The notes beneath the pieces are model-generated. The model was not told the DNA's origin. It worked only from the letters and a program-made list of their open reading frames with translations, and ran no database searches. This document shows, piece after piece, positions 1 through 12,675 of a stretch of DNA of 64,000 nucleotides. The stretch is from Glandiceps talaboti (taxonomy: Eukaryota > Hemichordata > Enteropneusta > Spengelidae), in the NCBI RefSeq assembly GCF_964340395.1, contig NC_135562.1, positions 6,541,634 to 6,605,633 on the forward strand, written 5' to 3'. Both the position numbers and the translations under genes were made by a program. Position 1 is the stretch's first letter, and each line of letters begins with the position of its first letter.

Positions 1-589
1 TTCAACGTATGGAAAACGTATAAACAGTTTCATAAGCCCCATGGCCATTTCCTGATGTGGAGACTACGTCTTGGGTAGTTTAGAAACTATGTGCTGTTAT
101 CATTATCTATTCACGTGATTGGTTACTTATTAACAGACGGGTTAGACAGGATTTGTATTAATACATGATGGCCATTACGGCAAAGCCCCTTCCATTCATG
201 GGCGAAGAGATAATCAAACAGAGTCTAAGACCACATCAGCAGACGGTCCATGCTGAAAACTTCACTAAGATAAATTCAAATCATCATGTCACCATTTCAT
301 TCTCACTAAAACTTCAACTTTCTTTTGAGCTTTGCTACTACTACTAGATCGAATACATTACGTGAATTTACCATTCACCACTGCATGCTCTCAGGGGTTG
401 CGTGAGCATGGTTTACACACGGAATGTTTTAGGCATCGTTCAAGAATAAACGAATCTGTAGGTGTATACCAAGTTAACAGTTCTCATCAGCATAAAATTT
501 TATCAAACACCATTACAACTGTGTCTCTGTCAAGTTGAAAGTTAAAGCTGTCATTCATGTTATGGAATTTAGTTACTGCAGCAGTGCTG
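1..589. other. gene-free stretch
   Basis: Short open frames occur on both strands, but none shows a recognisable domain, codon pattern or convincing splice sites. I see no structured repeat here. Confidence 0.5.
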
Positions 590-985
590 TACCGAGAGTG
601 TACTGTACCCCGACTCCGAGAAGAACCGGAAGGGCCCGGGCCGGAGAGCAGATTTCCAGAGAGTGATAACCATGGAAAATTGAAAGTACAGAAAGATAAC
701 ATTAAATCGCTATACAGAATATTGTTGCATATAAATGTTTTGTTGTGACATTTTGGAAGTACAAGCTGTGTATACGATGAACGGAAGAATGACGTGTACA
801 GTGTACATGTACATGATTTCGTGTACATTTGATATACATGTAGTGTGGATGTAAATTTGGAAAGACGCACTGATTTTGACGCTAATTTTGGCGAGAACAC
901 GTCCCACAGGACTGCGACCTCGGAGGCCCCCGGGCCCGGCCCGGGAAAGTGTCGGAGTCAGGGTGTCACAGTTTCATTCCAAACT
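590..985. repeat. GC-rich-ended inverted repeat, MITE-like
   Basis: Two unusually GC-rich ends, 598-645 (with gggcccgggcc) and 915-985 (with gggcccggcccggg), are partly complementary: cgactccg at the left matches cggagtc at the right. The middle is AT-rich. This looks like a non-autonomous element with imperfect inverted termini; it has no coding capacity. Confidence 0.35.
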
Positions 986-1085
986 TAGTAGCCCAATTGG
1001 GCTACCACTCACATAATTTGGTAGCCCAGAGACAGACATTGGTAGTCTGTGGACGCGGGGCTACCGCGAATTTCGAGCCCTGTTA
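970..1085. repeat. interspersed repeat family G, copy 1
   Basis: Contains the words ggtagcccagag, ggtagtctgtggac and gagccctg, which recur in the same order at 4050-4316. The repeated 'gtagccc' words in both orientations suggest a short foldback element. Confidence 0.45.
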
Positions 1086-1391
1086 GACAGACTGTCAATC
1101 TAACAATTATTCCATTAAAATTAACATAAAACAATTTCCTACTGAAAAACAGTAATTGAAGAAAACATTTTGGGAATTTGTTTGCTATATTTGTTTGATG
1201 TTCACACTCACAAGAGACACAATACAACATTGCTTGCCATATACTAATAACAATTGAAGAAATTAAGCCAGATTAATTCATATTTCTCTTTTTTTTTCTG
1301 GTGCAAAAATTTGAAATGACATCCCTGTCAACATAAAATGTATTAACTCTTTATATCTGTCTATGAATGTTGTCAATCATCCAGGTATGAA

Positions 1392-1529
1392 GTTAATAAC
1401 GAAGTAATTATAATCTATCCTACTCGACTTGCTGTTGTTTTGAATGGTGGAAACGGAGGATAGGATGTTGATGCCATTCAAAACAACAGCAAGTCCAGTA
1501 GGATAGATTATAATTACTTCGTTATCAAC
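1392..1529. repeat. near-perfect hairpin element (56-bp arms)
   Basis: The arm 1392-1447 is the reverse complement of 1474-1529 apart from very few mismatches. The 26-base loop carries no gene. The flanking words tcatccaggtat and the arm words aatctatcct and cttgctgttgttt recur in a diverged form at 57330-57500, so this is a family of foldback elements. Confidence 0.8.
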
Positions 1530-2914
1530 TCCTTATATCGTTTCAAACATATCTTCAAGCAACATCTACTGGCACAGTATAACTGATCAACTGTATATTA
1601 ATTTTGTAATTTTAATCGTGTGTACATAATACATTATATATTTTGAGTAATATTGAGTACCTTGCTGTGAATTTCTGTATATAAATATGTGAGAGGACAA
1701 GCCCAGACTAACTGTAAGCTATTTCCTGACTCCACATTTACCCACTGTTATATTGATTTGAGGTAAATAAATCAATTGATATAGCGTTTACTAGCAATAA
1801 TTGCGCGAGATACTTTTCACTTGTCTACTCTGTCAAGCTTAATAAATCACACCTTTGATTAATGTCATGTTTGTGTATCAAAATGTATTGGTTATTAAAT
1901 GTACAAATCAGAGTTTGCATAATAATTCTTAAGAGTGGCCATAATTTAATTCAATGTTTCTCAGTACCTGACCCACCATATATCTTTTCAATCTGGTGAA
2001 ATAATAAAAAATAATTTGACATCCTCTAGAGCGGGCTTACACAAAAATTGCAAAGTCAATGATAGTAGATGGTGCACATATTTGAGCAAAAAAAGTATCA
2101 TTTATGGCTGAAATTTTGGAACTTAATAGAACAAATGGTTCACGTTTCCTTCTGACTTTAATTGTCATTTTTAAGTCATTCTGAATGTTATGATTTTTGA
2201 AGGAAAGTATCACCAACATGTACATTTACTTTTTATACACTTTTTTCTCTAAATTTCAAGCGATTCATCCATCCATCATTACAATTTCAAAACATAGAAT
2301 TACGTACTGACATTCGGATGAGAATTACTGGTTTTATATCGTGATAAAACATTGCATTAGTGTGCCCTCTAATGATAGCCAAATTTTGTTGTGAGCCAAA
2401 ATGTGAAAAACCGGGATCTCTAGTGAGTCACCACATAGTAAGAGATAGGGGAACACCAAATTTTGGTTGCGTCACTAGAAATTGTGTGTGTCAGTGGTGC
2501 GTCAAATTGGCTTAGAGGGCACACTGGTTGCCAGGTATTAACAAAAAATAAACCACTGAATATTAAACTGTAATGTGAGTACATGTATGGTTGGTGTACA
2601 TGTAAGTGGTATCCTCCCACCAAACAACCTGTCCTTCCTCAAGGCTCAAAATTATCAGTACATTTGTAGTTCTGGGTACATAGATTACTAAACGATGTAT
2701 CTAGTCTACCAAATATAGAAGGTGGACCGTGGTAGTTTGAATTAGATCAATTGAAATCAATAGAAAATTGTTGCTAAAAACAGTTCACTTGGCCAAATCT
2801 GACTTCCAAGTGTAAAAGTTCCTAAATATATAATCAGATATGTAACTGCTTCAAACTTAAACTTATCTTTCATTACACAATGTACAATGTACATATGTTG
2901 AAGGCCACGATAGG
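1530..2914. other. gene-free stretch
   Basis: AT-rich sequence with no supported exon, RNA gene or long repeat. Short open frames are scattered and have no family resemblance. Confidence 0.5.
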
Positions 2915-3335
2915 AATCACACAATTACAGCTAAAATGATGTTGGCTTGGTGTTTCACTGCTGTAACATGACACTTTATACACACCCTTAGACAACTTCT
3001 AGTGCAAAAGAAACGATTCCACAGGTACTGTACACAGTGGATGTAGAAGTGGTAAAGTTGCAATGTTGATTATCAGTTAGAAAATAACCAATTGCAGCCA
3101 TTAAAATCATCAAAAAAGTCCATGTGTAATGTTTTCATTTGAAGCCTGTTCTACTGCACTGTGAAAGAATAGCAATGCTTATCAGTATTCAATGTGATTG
3201 GGTAAAGGATCCTGCTGTGTTTGTTGTGTCTCTGTTATTGTAAGTCTAGAGTAGAAATATGTGTAGCTCTGTGTCAAAAGTGTAATGTCCCATGAAAAAA
3301 ACACCAAGCCTACATCATTTTAGCTGTATCACTTG
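2915..3335. repeat. TIR element (attacagctaaaatgat family)
   Basis: The left terminus 2921-2960 (ttacagctaaaatgatgt then ggcttggtgtttcact) is matched in inverted orientation by 3299-3335 (aaacaccaagcctacatc then attttagctgta). The length of about 420 bases with no coding capacity fits a MITE. Related fragments lie at 3900-4055 and, inverted, at about 49826-49985. Confidence 0.7.
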
Positions 3336-3630
3336 CTGGTCACTGACCCTAAAAGTGTATGGAAACGATAGTGACCAACTCACCTAATTCAAAATAGATA
3401 AGAATGAATGTTCATGGACTTTGGGTTCATAGTTACTTTTTATATCTGAAAATTTCTACTCACAGAGTCAAAACATTTGTTGGAAGCAACCCAAATTTTT
3501 AGCTGTCTCGTCAGCATCATCCAGGGTATATTATACTTCTTCACCCCTGACAATGCTGATTGGACATCGACAAAAATTCAGGATTCACTTCCAAGACATT
3601 TGTCGACAATTTACATTAGTTACACATAAA

Positions 3631-3778
<148 letters not shown>

Positions 3779-3899
3779 ACTGAAACAAAGAATTTAGGTT
3801 TATCGACATTTTTTTTTCAATTTTTAAAGCTACACTGTAACTGCAGTATATTTTATCGATCTGACTACCAACAAAATATTACTGAAAATTGATAAAATA

Positions 3900-4055
3900 C
3901 CATTACAGCTACCTTTGTAAAATGATGTAGACTTGGTGTTTCACTCATGTGATATTAGTTACAGCTAAAATGCTATTGGCTTGGTGTTTCACTCATGTGA
4001 TATTAGTTACAGCTAAAATGCTATAGGCTTGGTGTTTCACTGATGTGACATGCAG
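3900..4055. repeat. three tandem copies of a TIR-derived ~50-bp unit
   Basis: The unit cagctaaaatgctattggct followed by tggtgtttcactcatgtg is present about three times head to tail. It corresponds to the terminus of the element at 2915-3335, so the TIR edge itself has been tandemly copied. Confidence 0.75.
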
Positions 4056-4316
4056 GGCTTATTTTCTTTGGTAGTCCTAGTGAGCTACCAATTTCAGAAA
4101 TTTGGTAGCCCTGTAGTCCCATATTCCTGAACTGCAAACAGATTTCTTCTATCGGAAATATGTGTTATTAAAATACTTTCATGTTCATAAATCTTCCATC
4201 TTCATCACATCATCAGTGGCAGCCCGAGTGGGCTAGCGGCTGCAAATTATGGTAGCCCCATCATAAAAATTGGTAGTCTGTGGACATGGGACTACTTTTA
4301 AATTTGAGCCCTGACA
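4046..4316. repeat. interspersed repeat family G, copy 2
   Basis: Shares gagctaccaa, ttggtagccc, ggtagtctgtggac and the terminal gagccctg with 970-1085. It is inserted into, or adjacent to, the family-F tandem units. Confidence 0.45.
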
Positions 4317-5528
4317 TGACATTTATTACAGACAACTTCTAATGTACAGGAAAAAATTACACAGATGCTGTGCATAGAACCATGAACAATGTATTTCAAT
4401 TGTAAAACGATTATGTTAATCAATGAAATGAGAAGTTATGTAATCTTCCGCTCTTATTTTTTTGTCAGGAACAAAATTATGAGACTCAGTATAATGTCAA
4501 ATCCTTGATTCTCTAATGATCTAAATCCTAGCTGAAAAAATGTTACCGTTTTGAAATTTATACGTATTAGTTTACTTCATTTTTCAAGATTTATTTTTAT
4601 ATCATATAATTTAATTGAACAGACTAATGATCAAGTAACAATGTATTCATACCAAGATCTATTTGCTGCTATAGAAGGGAGATGTCAGCTTAAAAAAAAA
4701 TATGAAGATCAAATATCTGAGACAAGATTATATCAAATTGCATGTCAAGACAAAGGAAGAGAAATACAACCTGCAAAAACACCCTGATGTGTTTGTTTGA
4801 ATGATGTGAGCTAAGGAAAGATTTTATGCAATGGCAAATAGTTAAAGACAACAGTACAACTGATACAAAAACTAGGGGGGTGCCACTGATATAATGTAGG
4901 TTCAAGCAATGCTTTTTGGTTTGTTTATATCTGTGGACGTTATAATGTAACACTGGCAGTCACACTTGATAGTTATTATGTGGCATTCTATCCCTAAACA
5001 GGGTTATGAATAATGGGATCCTGTGTTGTTTATGCTTTGATAAGTCATCACACTAATACAGGGTATGTCTTTCTGAAGGGAACGTGTCTCATTCCTGCTT
5101 ACCAGGAGCATGCAAAATCACCTGTGTTTTTTCACATGTTGTACCTTTTTAGTGATAGATACAACTCCACGGGTCAATTATCAGATGGGTCAATCAATTA
5201 TCAGATGGGACGCTTAAAATAGACTAAACTGAACCTCAGCTCAAAAGAAACCGAACAATTAAACTATTGATTGTATTTCCCAGGGGTCATTAACCTCACC
5301 AAATTAATGAGAGAAGAGGGACTTGTTTCTTTGCATTTCAGTATCTCATGGGAACTGACTTAAAACCTTGGGGAACTCTTTTAAGAGTATTTTGTAATAA
5401 TTGTATCGAGACTGCCAAATTTATAGAGTGTAGTCTTTTATTACCAATGGAAATCAATAGAAAATTGTAACGGGAGGGGGGGGGGGGGCAATTCATATGG
5501 CTGAATCTGACTACCAAGCACAGTCTAA
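4317..5528. other. gene-free stretch
   Basis: Several 60-90 codon open frames are present on both strands, with no motif, splice context or family resemblance. A run of about 15 G residues lies at 5470-5490. Confidence 0.5.
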
Positions 5529-5795
5529 GGCCTAAAAAAATAATTGTTTGGTTCCGGTTACCCCAACTCCCACCTAGCTTTTCACTACCGCCACTAATTT
5601 TTTTTTATGTATTCATGTTAAAATAATAAAATTGCAAAAATTGTGAAGTCTCACGAGAAATAGTGGATGTGAAAACTGATATCAACTTAAAAGGACAAGA
5701 TAAAACTGTTCTTCCAATCTGTAATGGTTGTACATCTGATAGGAAGAAATTAATAACACAGAGACCATTTGGAAAACAATGGAAAACCTGAACTA

Positions 5796-5847
<52 letters not shown>

Positions 5848-5962
5848 CACACGCACACGCACAGAAAAAAATATAATATAATAAAATAAAAAATCTATCT
5901 ACCTAAAAATCAATTCTAACATTGAATGTAATCGAAACCACACAATTTTTTTTTATTAGGCC
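5529..5962 (+). mobile_element. MITE, GGCCTAAT family, copy 1
   Basis: The left TIR begins ggcctaaaaaaataattg and continues into tggttccggttac. The right end reads gtaatcgaaaccacacaat to attaggcc, which is its inverse. Two more copies lie at 46603-46983 (inverted) and 57520-57879. The interior has no transposase. A (CA)n microsatellite (5797-5845) has expanded inside this copy only. Confidence 0.85.
5797..5845. repeat. (CA)n microsatellite
   Basis: About 24 pure CA units, continuing into CA/CG variants to about 5862. Confidence 0.97.
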
Positions 5963-6750
5963 CAAGTAAAATTCAAATCTTTGGATTTCTAAGGTATGGA
6001 GGTAATGAATTGAGTATGTGTACATTTGTTTTAATATGTAGACTATTTTGTGCTAAACCTAAGCTCATAATATTGATGTTGACATCTACTTGCATGGAAT
6101 ACTGAATAACAGATAGCACCTGGAGTCACATTTAGAATAAAATGTATTTAGATATTTAACAGAATTCAAACAGTGGAACCACACTCCAAATTTAACAATA
6201 TATTCATACAGGTGTTTGTATGTGATAAAATGCATAGGCAATATTTAGCCCATTTTAGTACTTTTAAAACATATTTTGAATATTCTAAATAAAGAAGATA
6301 CATTTGTCCATATTCAGTGGTCATTGTTTATTCATACAAGAACTAGTTGACTTGAGAATGTTTCAGAAAGCAAAGCGTGGGAAACTGCACCACACAAACA
6401 GTCTTCACACAAACATATTCAATGCCCAAAGTCGTGGCTTCATGAATATAGCGGCAGGCTCTATTGTCAGCATGTTACGTAACTTGGACAGTTACCTCAC
6501 TATCACCATTATCAGCACTAGATGTAGGACAGTGGGAGTGCTACAGACAGGTCAACAAAAACATTAACCCTATAATAGTATAAAATACGCTACATCCTCC
6601 CCTCGCGACACTGATTTTCTAATCCTTCATTTTAAAGACTGGGGAATAAATCCCACTTGTTACTGCATGTATCTAATTTGCAATTCCAAGAAGTTTATGA
6701 GTATTTTCTTAAGTTTGGAAACGAACAAAAAATAGCGTTTACGTGACGAC
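5963..6750. other. gene-free stretch
   Basis: No supported gene. An 87-codon open frame at 6304-6567 has no recognisable features. Confidence 0.5.
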
Positions 6751-7560
6751 AGGTTTCACGTTATGTATTTCGTTATGTTCATGGTTGAAGGCAGACAGTT
6801 GTTGATTTCATCTGATATCGCAGACTGGGGTAAGTTTTTTGTGTACCTTAATCCGCCCTGTATTGTAATCAGCTTAATTAAGTATTCCAAGAGTGTACAA
6901 GCAAGCTAGTTCGAACACGTGTTGCAACCGTAAATCAAGCATGCATGGTGGACTCGATATTACCGCTTATGTACGTGTGCATGGAACAACCGCCGAGCTA
7001 TCTTTGAAAAATCAAATTTGCCGCTATGGATTTGAGATCGCCATGCGGGAAACAAACAATAACAAACCCATGTGCGCTAGGAAAAGTCTCCGTTTCATGT
7101 TTTGTAATTAGAAAGTCTCTTTCTGACGAAAGCAACGGTTTAGAAAAATTAATACAATCAACATGGCCGTCTGTCTGGGCCTCCTCCATTTTCCAAGGAC
7201 GCCACACTATCTCGTAGTGGGTCAAGGTGATAAATAACCCTCGGAAATGGTACAGAACTCAATAAAAGTAGTACAAACCGCGGAAAACAATCCTTATTCT
7301 ACTCCAAGGTCAAGTTTAAAAGTGGGGGTCACGAAAGAAGGGTACATTGCTTACCAAGTTTATGGCGACCTTGCCTCTGTTGTTGCACAGCTATTCATCA
7401 AGCGTTACGCGTCAGACTGTGACGTCAGGGGACGTCGCAGACCAACGATAGGTCATTAATACGTAGGGGTGGTAGCATTAAACAAAGAGGGACGAACTTC
7501 GCGCGGAAATCTCTTGAAAGTGCGCCCTCGTCCTTCGTACAACCACCAGGAGGAACTGCT
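6751..7560. promoter_or_regulatory. CpG-enriched, promoter-like region (tentative)
   Basis: This stretch is richer in CpG and less AT-rich than its surroundings. It holds CRE-like words (gtgacgtcagg near 7420) and an ATG at 6781 followed after 49 bases by a consensus donor (ggg|gtaagt at 6830). No downstream exon that it could join is recognisable, so a promoter or orphan first exon is only a guess. Confidence 0.2.
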
Positions 7561-8692
<1,132 letters not shown>

Positions 8693-8699
8693 CCCTTTC

Positions 8700-10390
8700 C
8701 CTTATTTATCCCTCTTTCTCCCGTAAATAGTAATTTATTATTAATCTGTCAATATCTACGTATAAATCACAGCCCTTTCCATCTGTTACCACATAAACAA
8801 CCTCTGCCCTCATCATGATTTAGTCTACCTGGCACGTGGAAATATTAATATTTTGAGGAACGTTAACATGCACGCATCGTCAACTCTCAATTGTAAGGCC
8901 ATGTTTGATTGGTTACTCAGACTAGCCTGAGAGACCAATGAGAGTACCTTGGAAGACATATTGGCGTGAAAGGGAGGGGGGGGGGTATCTTTTAATTATA
9001 ATGATATTATATTATCATATATATTTGTACAATGAAATTTGCGGTGGTTCCGTGACCCACCATAATATCGTACACCAGAGTTAAAAATAACATTTCAAGC
9101 AACAAAATTTACAGATTTCTTTTCTGTCTGCTGGTCAATAGAATAACTCTAATTTTTTTATTCAAGTTTTCAATACATGGATAATTCAACATAAGGCTTC
9201 AGTCCCCAGGTTCTCACATTAATCATGTTATCTTATCAGTGGAGTCATAAGATTTACATATCATTATTTTGTTCTGGACCAACTTTTTTTTCTCTTCAAC
9301 TTGTCTGTTTTTCACAACTAAATTTTAACCATATTCTGAACTGGGCATGTAAGTCTGCCCTGGCTGCAACTGGGGGGGGGGGGGGTGTCACCAAATAACC
9401 AAAGATTTATTGACTTAAAATATGTCAATTATTTATTTTTAAAAAGACACTGTATCTATAAATTAATGGTCAATATTATCTGTAGGTAGTGTAATGGCAA
9501 TTAAGTTTAAATCTTGAGTGAAAGTTCAATTTTGAGTATATCACCATGTTAAAATCGTAGTGGTGCAACTGGAATATTATTTTTTTCGATCAGACAACCA
9601 CAATCTATTTATTCACTGAAAATTGTTAAAATACCAATAATTTGACATTGTACATGTCAATCAGTGGGCTGTATAATCCATAAGCAGTACAGAAACAGGT
9701 TGAAATCGTGACCGCCGTTGAGGGCGATTGTTTTTGTATTGGGTGTGGACCCTAAATCTGGTTGTTTTTATAGCGAATGCAGCTACAAAAACACGTTACC
9801 CACACGTGATGCAATACTCTTCATGGTACACTATATTACAAGTAAGTTATTGTACGTAATAAAGCATTTTCACACAAAAAAGTTTCAGTTGCAGCTAGTT
9901 ACACATGTACAGTTTGTGTTTTTTGACTTTCACCAAACTGTATGTAGACGAGAGAATTCATATTTACAAAGGTTTGACTAGACGCCAAAAGAAATTAAAT
10001 AATTGTCTGCAAGACTCGCTCTTACCTGTCTGATGTCATCGTCATACCCTGGTAGGACCGGGAAAAAGTCACGATCATCATATCATTCTAAAGTTAAGTA
10101 AAACGTTATTACTAGCTGTATTACTAATACTACGTCCGGTAGTACATGTGCAGGGGCTGTCATCACATCCACCGACGTACATGCATGGTAGAGAATAGTT
10201 GCTACGTGTACTGAGGAAGTATCCGAGTGGAAAGTATGTCTAGCAAGACTGTTTTGTTTACTGTAACAGCAATTGCTTCACGTTAATAACATGGGGACGT
10301 CGTGTCATTCATCATGGCAAAGTCATTCAAAGAGTGCACATACATACATCGTTCGTTTGATATATTGTTTCGACCCCTCTTCAACAATTC
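8700..10390. other. gene-free stretch with poly-G tracts
   Basis: No gene recognised. Runs of G at about 8976-8985 and 9372-9386 are the only notable low-complexity features. Confidence 0.45.
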
Positions 10391-10393
10391 AAA

Positions 10394-10474
10394 ATGAGAG
10401 CTCGAAGATATCGACTTCAAGGTGGAATAATTATTGGATTGATAGGAAAAATAACATTAATTTCAAAGGATTCG
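10394..10474 (+). CDS. possible orphan first coding exon (membrane anchor-like)
   Basis: An ATG is followed by exactly 27 codons and a consensus donor (ttcg|gtgagt at 10475, phase 0). The peptide begins with five basic residues within the first seven and then a hydrophobic stretch (GGIIIGLIGKI), as in a signal anchor. No compatible downstream exon on this strand was found, so it may be chance. Confidence 0.18.
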
Positions 10475-11143
10475 GTGAGTTACAAAAATCTGAAGGCATT
10501 TAGCAGTTCAAATTACTTTAACGTAAATATCATATTGTCATTGATAATAATTATAATGAGATTGCAATCATGTACAGTGTGTGTCTATACTTTCTCGGAT
10601 AATTCGACGCCTACATGCATGTATGTGGGACAATTCTAAAACTCGCCACTTGGTGGCGATATCACATAAGGATTCAAAGGCAGCACTGTTTGCTACAACT
10701 TGAAGCTGTTTACACATACATACCCACCTTTTCGTTCGGTATTATCTCCTATATATATGTTATTATTAACTATTGTGTAGAATTATCTGCACGGACACAT
10801 AGTAATAATTGTAATGTTTTTATTCTCTTCAATAATGATTTATTTATTTACAAAGTTGTGCTTAAATGATAATTCCTTTTGACAATATTGACAATATCAG
10901 GTAGATACAATTTGATATTAACAGCAACAGCTAAATGTAAAATATGTGCAATAAATAAAATTACAATATCATGTAGGATATATATGGATAGGTGGGAAAA
11001 TCAAGTCTGCAAGGTACACTGTGTCGGGGCGCCCTCATGCATCGACCAACCCATTTAAGATCACGACCGTTGAGGGCGGAGCGACACGATGTATCTGCGG
11101 GAATACGTCGCATGGGCATCTCTCCTGAATATACACAGAATAT

Positions 11144-11406
11144 AGTAATAATACGTTCTTATACCACGACCAAGGGTTCTTATTAATACGAGTACCGTTA
11201 ACGTTTTGTCTGTTCAAGTTGGCAGGCTTTATCAAACTGTTCGTGTGTTGGCTTTACCACTAGGTGGCGATGAAATGATCGGTAATGCGGTAAAGCCAGC
11301 AAACGGAAAGTTTGACAAAACCTAGTACCTGTCGACCTGATGAACAGGCGAAACGTTACTCCTAAGTAATAAGAACTCTTTGTCGTGGTAAGAACGTATT
11401 ATTACT
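11144..11406. repeat. TIR element with 41-bp termini
   Basis: Left terminus 11144-11185 (agtaataatacgttctta then accacgaccaagggttctta) is inverted at 11366-11406 (taataagaactctttgtcgt then ggtaagaacgtattatta). A second internal pair (ggctttaccac near 11250 against gcggtaaagccagc near 11290) nests inside. It has no coding capacity. Confidence 0.75.
11257..11270 (+). promoter_or_regulatory. CTCF-like motif
   Basis: ccactaggtggcg matches the bilaterian CTCF core (CCAC-N-AG-GTGGC form). It lies inside the TIR element at 11144-11406. Motif match only. Confidence 0.3.
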
Positions 11407-11409
11407 ATG

Positions 11410-12210
11410 TATTACCGTCGGATCTGATGAACGTGGATAGATAGACTGTAAATAGTCGTTGGTGGCGTACTACATATTCAGCTAAATCCACAGCGGAATA
11501 CGACGTGATTGTAGTTTACAATCTACAAAGCATATTTGAGGTATATTTCTTAAAAAACTATACATGTAGGGTATTTTGAACTTTGAAAATGATATAATTT
11601 GATCATAAAATCGACAGATGAAATTAAAATGTACACATACAGAATCTTTAAAAAAAAACACCAAAAAAACCCACAAAATTTCACTTAATACAGAAAATGA
11701 CGTTGTAATTCTGTTTCCTTGGTAACATATGCAGCCTTCTTAAAACCTAACTGACAACCTTCTCTCATACGTTTTAACCCTATACCCTTTAACCCTATAG
11801 TGTCGGTTACCCAGACTCTCTCACCACTGGGGCTCTTCTACGAGACCACCCAGACCACCCTCGGTTGGGGTGGTTTCATAGGCAGAGCCCCAGCGGCGAG
11901 AGTCAGCTAGTTGACCGAGGCTATTCACCCCAGTGTATAACCACAGTCACCCTACTACTGAATTGTAACAACCTATACTAATATCATATATGATTAAGAA
12001 CTTCTGTAGCAAGATTTATTCTTGACACGTTTTTTTTATATGTTAGCTAAACTTTGCATTGTATTTTTAGTTTTGGTTTCATGTATGGTGTTAACTGAAG
12101 CTATTAGGCTCTAGAACGAACCACATTTAAACACAGGTATATCATTACATATATTAAATGTGTACTAGCCATGACTACATTTTCCTGTGAAATTTACGTA
12201 AAAAAATACT
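11410..12210. other. gene-free stretch
   Basis: No exon or transposon recognised. At 11820-11900 a short imperfect palindrome around 'ggggctc...gagccccag' is visible. Confidence 0.45.
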
Positions 12211-12212
12211 TA

Positions 12213-12446
12213 TCAAGTAGTGTCATTTAGTCTTTGCGCTAATTTGTGCCATGGTTGACCATCATCTTCCTCACTCGATTCACTGCTAGAGGAATTACTG
12301 TGAGCGTCCGGTTCGAATGAATATGACTTAATCACACCATCACATTTTAAAACTGGAGTGTATTGCTCTACGCTTGAGGCATCTGACGAATATTCAACGT
12401 CGTGTTCTGGCGAAAACAGGTTGTGAAGTTGGAGACGATTGTGTTC
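12213..12446 (-). CDS. exon resembling the N-terminal part of P2X7-tail-like proteins
   Basis: On the minus strand an acceptor (cttcag, 12452-12447) is followed by 77 open codons and a TGA at 12215-12213. The peptide contains GVIKSYSFEPDAHS, then a Ser/Glu/Asp-rich run, then GQPWHKLAQRLNDTT. Invertebrate proteins annotated 'P2X purinoceptor 7-like' typically carry a (Y)xFEP motif, an acidic serine run and then an R-L/I-x-N/D-T-xW segment leading into a zinc-binding Cys cluster. Here the frame stops just where the W/Cys segment would begin, so this is either a decayed copy or an exon whose partner is elsewhere. It lies beyond the poly(A) signal of the ENPP gene at 12676-14085 and is probably not part of it. 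The family link is from memory of the motif order. Confidence 0.45.
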   Translation of the reverse strand, partial: EHNRLQLHNLFSPEHDVEYSSDASSVEQYTPVLKCDGVIKSYSFEPDAHSNSSSSESSEEDDGQPWHKLAQRLNDTT

Positions 12447-12604
12447 CTGAAGTCACGTGACGTCAAGATGTCCAAAATCTGTCCTATCCATATGCAAATG
12501 AGAAGTACTTCCTGAGGTGCTCTGTGGATAGGCCTAGAGTATCTCATTTTTTACCCAATTTCTCGTGTCAGAGTTATTTTATACTATCACAAAACCCTAT
12601 TTCC

Positions 12605-12610
12605 TTTATT
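12605..12610 (-). terminator. poly(A) signal of ENPP-like gene A
   Basis: AATAAA on the minus strand, about 65 bases past the stop codon of the gene at 12676-14085. Confidence 0.6.
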
Positions 12611-12675
12611 TTCATACACTTTAAAAAGTACTTTGTCTCGAAAACGTATTATAATATTTCATAGTTCTAACCTCC

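Noticed and set aside
487-900. 137-codon minus-strand frame
   Set aside because: It covers the GC-rich-ended inverted repeat and lacks protein features.
6998-7225. 75-codon minus-strand frame in the CpG-enriched region
   Set aside because: No donor follows it and no domain is recognisable; promoter-like sequence explains the composition better.
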